DNA from: a virus
Strand: one strand, 5' to 3'
Length of the DNA: 29,926 nucleotides
IMG/VR virus record: IMGVR_UViG_3300017991_000317
Span: 1-29,926 of that record
Position numbers and translations under genes: made by a program. Numbering within the stretch: the stretch's first letter is position 1; the number at the start of each line of letters is the position of its first letter. The notes beneath the pieces are model-generated. The model ran no database searches and was not told where the DNA came from. It saw only the letters and a list, made by a program, of their open reading frames with translations. Shown one piece after another: positions 1-4,734 of the stretch.

Positions 1-16
1 ACCGGGAAAAGGGAAA

Positions 17-304
17 ATGGCAAAAAATAAATATTATCATCATGATATAGCCGAGTTCAGAAATGAAACAAGACGCTTTAACATGGAAGAAATAGGTCTA
101 TATATATCTCTCATTGATGAGTTTTTCGAGACATCAGGCGCCCCCTTGCCTGCTGATTTGTCGTCAATCTGTGCCCTTTTATGCATAAAGCCAAAAAAAG
201 CAACCCTTGCAAAGCTTCAAAACGTTCTTAACCAACGATTCACAATCACCCCCGAAGGCTATTTACACATGCCGACCCTCGAAAAAATCAAACGCTGCAA
301 CTAA
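17..304 (+). CDS. DUF1376-type phage replication-region protein
   Basis: This 95-residue protein opens with a YYHHDIAEFRNETRRFN-like stretch followed by an 'EEIGLYISLIDEFFE' segment. That matches the start of the DUF1376 family (aromatic pair, D-F/I-x-x-x-T, then E-x-G-x-Y-x-x-L-I/L-D). These domains occur in phage and prophage replication regions, often at the N-terminus of longer DNA-binding proteins; here the protein stops soon after the domain. The ATG at 17 has an AAAAGGG ribosome site just upstream. The gene sits directly beside a repeat array with DnaA-box-like sequences, which fits a role in replication initiation or helicase loading, but that role is inferred. The upstream neighbours lie outside the window. 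Confidence 0.7.
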   Translation: MAKNKYYHHDIAEFRNETRRFNMEEIGLYISLIDEFFETSGAPLPADLSSICALLCIKPKKATLAKLQNVLNQRFTITPEGYLHMPTLEKIKRCN

Positions 305-334
305 CATCACCGCTAACATCACCGCTAACATCAC
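301..334 (+). repeat. Triple 12-bp direct repeat (iteron-like)
   Basis: CTAACATCACCG occurs at 301-312 and 313-324, and its first ten bases occur again at 325-334. The array begins on the last bases of the DUF1376 gene. The uniform unit length and adjacency to DnaA-box-like motifs suggest binding sites for a phage initiator protein. Confidence 0.75.
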
Positions 335-343
335 TTTATAACC

Positions 344-385
344 TGTGGATAACCTGTGGATAACTCTGTATAACCTGTGATTATC
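344..385. promoter_or_regulatory. DnaA-box-like 11-bp repeats
   Basis: Two perfect TGTGGATAA nonamers (344-352, 355-363) lie exactly 11 bp apart. They are followed by a degenerate TCTGTATAA (365-373) and TGTGATTATC (376-385). All point the same way and share the frame ATAACCTGTGG. TTATCCACA is the consensus high-affinity DnaA box of many bacteria, so host DnaA could bind here. The exact 11-bp phasing would also suit a phage-encoded iteron-binding protein. Confidence 0.7.
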
Positions 386-500
386 ATTTTTTTTTGTAAT
401 TTTTTTTGTAATTTTTTGTAAAGTTTTTATCAATTTTTTTGTAATTTTTTGTAAAAAAAAAACACGTTTTTTTGGAAAAAACCCTTTAAAATCAACGCAT

Positions 501-529
501 TTGACACGCAATCCGTTTTGTGCTATACA
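501..529 (+). promoter_or_regulatory. Strong sigma70 promoter
   Basis: A perfect -35 box TTGACA (501-506) is separated by exactly 17 bp from the -10 box TATACA (524-529). A TG at 521-522 makes it an extended -10 element. Transcription would begin near 536 and run into the gene at 603. It lies just downstream of the candidate origin, so it may also provide transcriptional activation of replication. The heptamer array overlapping the -10 and start region suggests it is controlled. Confidence 0.75.
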
Positions 530-554
530 ACTTACAACTTACAACTAACAACTT
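527..554 (+). repeat. Four tandem heptamers over the promoter start site
   Basis: ACAACTT is repeated at 527-533, 534-540 and 548-554, with ACAACTA at 541-547. The array starts inside the -10 box and covers the predicted transcription start, where a bound repressor would block the promoter. Alternatively it could form a regularly patterned untranslated leader. No protein family is implied by the sequence. Confidence 0.65.
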
Positions 555-559
555 ACAAT

Positions 560-577
560 ATTATTGATATCAACAAT
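560..577. promoter_or_regulatory. Near-perfect 18-bp palindrome, possible operator
   Basis: ATTATTGATATCAACAAT is a palindrome with a single mismatched pair around the perfect core TTGATATCAA. It lies between the heptamer array and the ribosome site of the gene at 603. Dimeric helix-turn-helix regulators use sites of this size. The region is AT-rich, so chance is not excluded. Confidence 0.4.
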
Positions 578-602
578 AAATTTTTATTTTTTGGTTTTTA
601 GA

Positions 603-893
603 ATGAAAAAAGAGACAGACGCAAGACTAAAAAAAGCGGGGGTGACTGGTTATAACAAACCAAAACGAACACCAAACCACCCGACCAAGTCGCACATTGT
701 AGTTGCTAAGGAAGGAGACACCATAAAAACCATCAGATTTGGCCAGCAAGGGGCCATAACCGCCGGAAAACCTAAAACGGGGGAGACAGTAGCCATGAAA
801 GAAAAAAGGGCGGCATTCAAAGCGAGACACGCCAAAAACATCAAAAAAGGAAAAATGTCGGCGGCTTATTGGGCTGATAAAGTTAAGTGGTAA
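603..893 (+). CDS. Small basic conserved phage protein (DUF6321-like)
   Basis: The protein has 96 residues from the ATG at 603; an upstream in-frame TTG at 564 lies inside the palindrome and is not preferred. It is rich in lysine and arginine. It contains the pattern 'NKPKRTPNHPTKSHIV', a glycine/glutamine segment 'IRFGQQGA', and a C-terminal 'KARHAKNIKKGKMSAAYWA' block. I recall this arrangement from a conserved phage family (DUF6321-like) of unknown function; the name is from memory and should be treated as tentative. The strongest promoter in this region (501-529) drives it, with possible operator repeats in the leader. The basic charge suggests binding to nucleic acid or packaged DNA, which is inference only. 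Confidence 0.6.
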   Translation: MKKETDARLKKAGVTGYNKPKRTPNHPTKSHIVVAKEGDTIKTIRFGQQGAITAGKPKTGETVAMKEKRAAFKARHAKNIKKGKMSAAYWADKVKW

Positions 894-927
894 GTAAACT
901 AAACGACAATATCCTACATATTCACAC

Positions 928-955
928 TTTACACCACAAAAAAAGCCTGTATACT
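928..955 (+). promoter_or_regulatory. Sigma70 promoter of the 229-residue accessory gene
   Basis: TTTACA (928-933) and TATACT (950-955) are spaced by 16 bp, and the predicted start near 962 leaves a short leader with an AAAGGGGG ribosome site before the ATG at 992. Having its own promoter sets this gene apart as an independently expressed accessory (moron-like) unit. Confidence 0.65.
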
Positions 956-991
956 ACCCCTTCACTTTAAACAACCAAGAAAGGGGGAATC

Positions 992-1681
992 ATGAGCAAT
1001 TTAAAAAATAGGAAAGATCAAGAGCATACACTGAAGAATCGCGCGCACTATGTGCGGCCTCACGTCACAAGCGTTAAGTCGTCACTTTTTGCAGAAATTG
1101 ATAAAGACTCAAAAAATAAACGCCAACGGACGCTTTTTAATACACTAGAAGAAAAGAACAAAGAAAACAAAGCAGAAACACTAACAGAAAATGCGCAAGA
1201 TTTAATTTTTCCGCTAGATTTGCCAGAACCAACAGAAAAGACGCTGCCCCTTTTTGATCTTCAAAGGAACCTTTCAACCGAAACCCAAAGGAGCGACGCC
1301 GAGACAGTCTCAACTTATGCCTCAAGTGTAAATATAATACTACATAAAGAAAAAGACCCTAAAAATGAGGAAAGTATCACCACATACGAAAGAATCTATA
1401 AGCAAGCTAATATTGTTCATTCCCCAGTTAAACATAGCAAGCCATTGCCAATAGGAAGAAGTACAAGCGCCAAAAGTGAGCCCTTCTGTCATTCGATATT
1501 CCAAACACCAAGCCCCACAAAGAGCGCATCACCGGAGAAATTAAAAACACAAAGACAAAGTGACTCTGACATGCTGCCATTTACGGCACCGCAGCGTAAA
1601 AAATGGGATTTTTTAGAGGAGTTTAGGAAAATGGAAGAAGAAGAGCAGCGAATAATTTCTAGTGCAGGAATAAACAAGTAA
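992..1681 (+). CDS. Disordered Ser/Thr-rich accessory protein, unknown function
   Basis: The protein has 229 residues. I do not recognise the family. It is highly polar, has no membrane segment or signal peptide, and is rich in K, E, S, T and N, so it is probably largely disordered. A short hydrophobic patch LIFPLDLPEP lies at 71-80. Several Ser/Thr-Pro sites (S144, T172, S174, S180) resemble proline-directed kinase targets of eukaryotic cells. The last 30 residues carry a glutamate run (215-218) followed by a short polar/small tail ending in G-I-N-K, with isoleucine at position -3; this resembles the C-terminal E-block secretion signal of Dot/Icm type IV effectors. It has its own promoter and a strong ribosome site, like a moron gene. 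A structural or anti-defence role is equally possible. The ORF is credible; the function is unknown. Confidence 0.7.
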   Translation: MSNLKNRKDQEHTLKNRAHYVRPHVTSVKSSLFAEIDKDSKNKRQRTLFNTLEEKNKENKAETLTENAQDLIFPLDLPEPTEKTLPLFDLQRNLSTETQRSDAETVSTYASSVNIILHKEKDPKNEESITTYERIYKQANIVHSPVKHSKPLPIGRSTSAKSEPFCHSIFQTPSPTKSASPEKLKTQRQSDSDMLPFTAPQRKKWDFLEEFRKMEEEEQRIISSAGINK

Positions 1682-1684
1682 ATA

Positions 1685-1714
1685 TTGACTTATGGCTCAT
1701 GGATTTTTTATAAT
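1685..1714 (+). promoter_or_regulatory. Promoter-like site pointing into RusA antisense
   Basis: TTGACT (1685-1690) and a consensus TATAAT (1709-1714) are separated by 18 bp. It lies just past the end of the accessory gene and faces rightward, whereas the next gene (RusA) runs leftward. Any transcript starting near 1721 would be antisense to the 3' end of rusA or a small RNA. No convincing protein follows it. Confidence 0.5.
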
Positions 1715-1769
1715 GTCTTTTCATGATCCTTTTTAGTTAAAAAAAGTGCTGTTAGGCAATCTGTGACTC

Positions 1770-2204
1770 TCAAGGAAGAGGGCGCAGCTTGTATCTTGAA
1801 TTTTCGGTCATATTTTTTCTAATTTCGTCCGTTCCTAGCATTTGCACGTTTTTTCTTGCTTTCAGTCTTGGTTTATTTATTTCTACTATTTCAAACTCAA
1901 CATATTCTTTTCCCTTTGGCACAATGTGTTTTTTAATATTAATTTCCCAAATGTGCCGATCATCGAATTCATACTTTTCGCAAATGATATCTTGCAGAAC
2001 CTTAACAGGATTATCAAGATCAGCCTTGGTTGTACTAAAGCCGAAGTTATAATTCATTTTGAAAGGGGGTGCTATCTTAAGCTTTTCATTTGGAAGGCTT
2101 AACAAGATGAGTTTTTTGTAATCCTTGTGAGCCTGTGTCACGTATTTTTTCCCCCTATATGCTATATTTACACTTAAAGGTTTAATTCTTATGTTTTTGT
2201 GCAT
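1770..2204 (-). CDS. rusA: RusA-family Holliday junction resolvase
   Basis: The protein has 144 residues. The family core is visible: an N-terminal KPLSVNIAYRG segment with conserved Y/K residues, and the acidic catalytic cluster around 60-82 (D62, D64, N65, K68, D72, then D81-D82 after a short spacer). This fits the D-x-D-N ... K ... D pattern of RusA endonucleases. RusA-type enzymes cleave four-way DNA junctions as dimers. In phages they resolve recombination or replication intermediates before packaging, and here the enzyme would complement the SSB and ERF proteins of the right-hand operon. The length is slightly above E. coli RusA (about 120 residues), with a basic C-terminal extension. 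Its ribosome site AAGGGGGTGC precedes the ATG. Confidence 0.85.
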   Translation of the reverse strand: MHKNIRIKPLSVNIAYRGKKYVTQAHKDYKKLILLSLPNEKLKIAPPFKMNYNFGFSTTKADLDNPVKVLQDIICEKYEFDDRHIWEINIKKHIVPKGKEYVEFEIVEINKPRLKARKNVQMLGTDEIRKNMTENSRYKLRPLP

Positions 2205-2228
2205 AGTGCACCCCCTTATGGATTATTT

Positions 2229-2474
2229 ATGAGCAGATACGTCATACCAAAAAATCTATCAATAGGCGATGTTGTAGAAATATGCAGCGAAAAAGTGGAG
2301 GTTCTAGAGGTGCAAATACAGAAAAAGTTGAGGATGACGAGCACAATGCCCTTTTATAAAATTATATTTCAAGACGCAAACCAAAACATCAGAGATGTTA
2401 TCTTGCCAAGTCACACGATAATAAAAAAATTTATTATTACAGAGAAAAAAAAGAAAGGCTTAAAAAGTCTTTAA
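2229..2474 (+). CDS. Small beta-rich hypothetical protein
   Basis: The protein has 81 residues from the ATG at 2229. The N-terminal half reads 'NLSIGDVVEICSEKVEVLEV', like a small SH3- or KOW-type beta barrel, and it ends in a lysine-rich tail. The ribosome site is weak (GGA six bases upstream). An in-frame GTG at 2199 would add ten residues but overlaps the RusA start. It lies between two leftward genes: it diverges from rusA and converges on the zinc-finger gene with stop codons overlapping by four bases. A -10-like TGCTATATT at about 2160-2168 may serve it. I do not recognise a family. Confidence 0.5.
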   Translation: MSRYVIPKNLSIGDVVEICSEKVEVLEVQIQKKLRMTSTMPFYKIIFQDANQNIRDVILPSHTIIKKFIITEKKKKGLKSL

Positions 2475-2701
2475 TTGGTTTTATTTAAGCATGTATAACA
2501 AATCTTAGCAAAAGGAACGCCCCCTTCGCCTATTACGCCTACATAGTTGTTGTATTTTTTCCCGCATGTCTCGCATTTAGTCTTGCCTGCAATAGAATCC
2601 ATCCAGCCCTTCCACGTTTTAGCGTTAAATATAGCAGGTGGCCAGTTGTATTTACTAACCCATGGCCGCTTTCCTCCTTTTTTCTTGTCTTTATTAGACA
2701 T
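2471..2701 (-). CDS. Small zinc-finger-like protein
   Basis: The protein has 76 residues. The C-terminal half carries two cysteine pairs, CETC near 43-46 and CYTC near 68-71, separated by about 21 residues. That arrangement can bind one zinc ion as a zinc ribbon. The N-terminal half is basic, with several tryptophans (PWVSKYNWPP, KTWKGW). Such proteins in phages often bind nucleic acid or host polymerase, but no specific role can be assigned. It lies 19 bp downstream of the HTH-like gene on the same strand, so the two probably form an operon. Confidence 0.6.
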   Translation of the reverse strand: MSNKDKKKGGKRPWVSKYNWPPAIFNAKTWKGWMDSIAGKTKCETCGKKYNNYVGVIGEGGVPFAKICYTCLNKTN

Positions 2702-2720
2702 ATTCAGCCCTTACTATTAA

Positions 2721-2948
2721 CTATGCGCGATTTGTAACTTTTTGCTTTTCTATCCAATCAGCAAAACCATTGACATCAATGTATATTTTACAATTTGGCT
2801 TATTAGTTTTAAATTGGTATATGTACTCTTTGAGTCCGTTTGTGTCTCTTTCGTGTACGAATCGCTTCATCTTGTTATAAGATAAGCCAAAGATTGTACC
2901 CGCTTCTTTTAAACCTTTAAGATATGGTAGACTTTCTTTCTGTTGCAT
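2721..2948 (-). CDS. Excisionase/MerR-like helix-turn-helix protein
   Basis: The protein has 75 residues. An N-terminal segment 'KEAGTIFGLSYNKMKRFVHE' fits the helix-turn-helix of small MerR/excisionase-type DNA-binding proteins. It is followed by a beta wing (CKIYIDVNGFADWIEKQK) in which the last helix is a typical 'aDWIe' ending. The ribosome site AAGGGGG lies six bases before the ATG. It could be a transcription regulator, an excisionase or a replication accessory; no integrase lies nearby to favour excisionase. Its 5' leader is the structured region at 2980-3052. Confidence 0.55.
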   Translation of the reverse strand: MQQKESLPYLKGLKEAGTIFGLSYNKMKRFVHERDTNGLKEYIYQFKTNKPNCKIYIDVNGFADWIEKQKVTNRA

Positions 2949-2979
2949 TGTGCCCCCTTAAAATATAAAAATGCGCCGC

Positions 2980-3052
2980 GTAAACTAGGCCCAGCGCTTA
3001 GCCTTGCCTCTTGTGTTGTGCTCACTAAACAACACGCGCGGTTTACTCGCGC
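2980..3052. other. Highly structured intergenic region, possible leader RNA
   Basis: Nested inverted repeats fill this short GC-rich stretch: GTAAAC (2980-2985) with GTTTAC (3041-3046); GTGTTGT (3013-3019) with ACAACAC (3029-3035) around a 9-base loop; and GCGCG (3036-3040) with CGCGC (3048-3052), which competes with the outer pairing. CTAGG (2985-2989) can also pair with CCTAG (3057-3061). It could fold as a multi-branched RNA, most naturally in the leader of the leftward HTH gene, or act as a bidirectional transcription block. It does not fit a tRNA. Confidence 0.4.
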
Positions 3053-3090
3053 CCTTCCTAGCCGTCGGAATGAAACAAAGTATCAACAAA

Positions 3091-3119
3091 TGCTTATATA
3101 TTGTGCATTATAGTATAAT
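3091..3119 (+). promoter_or_regulatory. Weak rightward promoter candidate
   Basis: A consensus -10 TATAAT lies at 3114-3119. The hexamer 17 bp upstream (TGCTTA, 3091-3096) is a poor -35. It precedes the lysine-rich peptide, the methyltransferase and the packaging genes, so it may be an activator-dependent promoter feeding the rightward block. Confidence 0.4.
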
Positions 3120-3171
3120 TTGTTTTATTTTGTGTGTCAATGATTCCATGTCTTACAAGCGAGGAAAAAAA

Positions 3172-3324
3172 ATGAAACCAGCCAACACAATGAAAAAAAG
3201 CGCCAAAACTAACAAATTCAAAAGTAGTAATGGGGGCATCAAAAGCACCAGCCGGAAGGGTCAGGCATCAGGTAAAACCTACAAACCAACAACAAAGGCG
3301 AATAGCTCAATGTGTAAGATGTAA
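3172..3324 (+). CDS. Lysine-rich 50-residue peptide
   Basis: The start at 3172 is chosen because GAGG (3161-3164) sits seven bases upstream; an in-frame ATG at 3148 has no ribosome site. The product is about 50 residues, rich in K, S, T and N, and nearly devoid of acidic residues. It should be disordered and DNA-binding-like. It lies 17 bp before the methyltransferase gene and is probably cotranscribed with it. No family is recognised. Confidence 0.5.
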   Translation: MKPANTMKKSAKTNKFKSSNGGIKSTSRKGQASGKTYKPTTKANSSMCKM

Positions 3325-3341
3325 AAAAAAAGGGGGAGAAT

Positions 3342-4316
3342 ATGGAATTTCAAAGCTACATCAAAAACGCGGATTGCTTCGATGAGTTCGAAAACATACC
3401 ATCTAACAGTATCAATCTAGTACTTGTTGACTTGCCGTATGGGCAGACGTCGTGCGCATGGGATCTGCCTCTAGACCTTGGGCAGATGTGGGAAAGCCTA
3501 AACAGAATAGCTAAGGATAACTGCATTTTTGTTTTTTTCTGCACTACCAAATACGGAATTCAACTCATAAATTCAAACCCGGCCTTTTTCCGCTACGACT
3601 TGGTGTGGCAAAAGCATATACCTGTGGGCTTCCTTTCATCAAACAAAATGCCACTCAGAAAGCACGAGATGATCTACATTTTCGCGCATATCAGGGATGA
3701 TTTACGCATCGAGCGCAACTTAGAACTCAGGCAATACGCGCAAAAAGTGCGCGAATATATCGGACTACCATATAAAGAGATCAGAGACATATTCGGCAAT
3801 AGTTCAATGTCTCATTTCTATGGATTCAAAAATAAGAGGTTTGGACTACCAACTGAAAAAAACTATAAAAAACTCACCGAGCTATTCAACCTTGAAGAAA
3901 TGCAGGGCTTTATGCCTTATGAGGAAATGAAGAGTAAATGGGAAAAATTAAAATTAACTTATAATCCGCAAAAAACAAAAGGCAAGCCACGTATAGACAA
4001 TGAAGGCAACAAGGGAAAGATTGAAATTTACCGCAATTACAGAAGGATGACATATGCCAACCTTTCCGGCGATCGGCACCCAACATCCATTTTAAAATTT
4101 AACCGGGACCGTAAAAGCTACCACACAACCCAAAAGCCGCTTGATCTTCTTGAGTGGATAATTAAAACCTACAGCAACGAAGGCGACCTTGTGCTTGATT
4201 TTGTCATGGGCAGCGGGTCAACAATTGAGGCTTGCATGAATACTAATCGCCGTTATATTGGCATAGAGAAAGACGAGGAGATATTTTTAATAGCTAAGAA
4301 TAGATTAAAATTGTAA
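3342..4316 (+). CDS. Beta-class DNA methyltransferase (N6-A or N4-C)
   Basis: The protein has 324 residues. Catalytic motif IV is DLPYG (30-34) near the N-terminus, and the S-adenosylmethionine-binding motif I, DFVMGSGST, lies at about 286-294 near the C-terminus. This order (IV before I) defines the beta class of amino methyltransferases. Between them, about 115-210, is an inserted predominantly helical stretch (for example REYIGLPYKEIRDIFG) typical of phage orphan methylases and likely to form the target-recognition region. No restriction endonuclease is adjacent, so it is probably an orphan enzyme that protects phage DNA from host restriction or marks it for packaging or replication. Recognition sequence and base cannot be read from the sequence. 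The ribosome site is AAAAGGGGGAG. Confidence 0.88.
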   Translation: MEFQSYIKNADCFDEFENIPSNSINLVLVDLPYGQTSCAWDLPLDLGQMWESLNRIAKDNCIFVFFCTTKYGIQLINSNPAFFRYDLVWQKHIPVGFLSSNKMPLRKHEMIYIFAHIRDDLRIERNLELRQYAQKVREYIGLPYKEIRDIFGNSSMSHFYGFKNKRFGLPTEKNYKKLTELFNLEEMQGFMPYEEMKSKWEKLKLTYNPQKTKGKPRIDNEGNKGKIEIYRNYRRMTYANLSGDRHPTSILKFNRDRKSYHTTQKPLDLLEWIIKTYSNEGDLVLDFVMGSGSTIEACMNTNRRYIGIEKDEEIFLIAKNRLKL

Positions 4317-4362
4317 TTGTTTGGCAGTCAATAATACAAAGGTCGAACAAAGGAGGCAACGC

Positions 4363-4734
4363 ATGGTTAAACCAACACAACAGCCCCACGGGGGCGTAAT
4401 GCATATCTTGGAAAAAGGGGAAACGGCAAACCCTAACGGACGCCCGCGGAAGATAGCTACAAGATTAAAACAGGCAGGCTATAAGCAGAGCGAAATTTAC
4501 GACACATTTTACAAAATCGGGGCTTTAACTAAAGATGAGTTTTTAGAATTTGCGCAGGATGAAAACATCACATTAATAGAGCTTGGGGTGTGTAAAATGT
4601 TTCAGGATTACATAAAAAAAGGAAAGACGGAGCTCCTAGACTATATCTTGCCAAAACAGAAAACGATTGAGCTAAAAAGTGACGCTTCGTCTAAATTTGA
4701 GCTGCAAATTATGAGCGTTAAGGATAAGGCCTAA
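4363..4734 (+). CDS. Terminase small subunit-like protein
   Basis: The protein has 123 residues from the ATG at 4363, which follows a near-perfect AAAGGAGG ribosome site; an in-frame TTG at 4321 has none. It contains a glycine/proline/arginine motif 'NPNGRPRK' like the DUF5681 motif seen at the start of many small terminase-like proteins, followed by helical segments. The stop codon overlaps the ATG of the large terminase (TAATG), so the two are translationally coupled. The role is inferred from position and the NPNGRPRK motif: recognising packaging sites and regulating the large subunit. Confidence 0.65.
   Translation: MVKPTQQPHGGVMHILEKGETANPNGRPRKIATRLKQAGYKQSEIYDTFYKIGALTKDEFLEFAQDENITLIELGVCKMFQDYIKKGKTELLDYILPKQKTIELKSDASSKFELQIMSVKDKA

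Larger units (their letters stand above)
301..480. other. Candidate phage replication origin
   Basis: Three layers stand next to each other: (i) three tandem 12-bp units CTAACATCACCG (301-312, 313-324, partial 325-334); (ii) a run of 11-bp units containing TGTGGATAA, the reverse complement of the DnaA box TTATCCACA, at 344-352 and 355-363, with degenerate copies to 385; (iii) a T-rich tract (386-460) with five TTTTTTGTAA-like units whose GTAA starts at 396, 408, 418, 441 and 451, resembling a DNA unwinding element. Iterons, DnaA boxes and an AT-rich element are the standard parts of a theta-type origin. A replication-type gene (DUF1376) abuts it on the left and a strong promoter follows at 501-529. 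The function is inferred from this architecture; no protein-coding gene is credible in the stretch. Confidence 0.65.

Noticed and set aside
263-511. Leftward 82-residue ORF covering the repeat array
   Set aside because: Low-complexity K/I/T-rich reading of the T-rich tract and repeats; no ribosome site, and it lies over the origin-like region.
527-554. Heptamer array as CRISPR repeats
   Set aside because: Repeats are 7 bp and contiguous with no spacers; no cas genes nearby.
564-602. N-terminal extension of the 96-residue basic protein from a TTG
   Set aside because: The start lies inside the palindrome, has no ribosome site and the added residues look untranslated.
1789-2052. Rightward hydrophobic 87-residue ORF antisense to rusA, starting TTG after AAGGAAGAGGG
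   Set aside because: The hydrophobic composition is what the antisense strand of RusA gives. A purine-rich stretch upstream is common here, and RusA has clear family residues on the other strand.
2983-3063. tRNA-like cloverleaf
   Set aside because: The region can form several stems of about the right length, but the T-loop consensus and a 7-base anticodon loop are missing.
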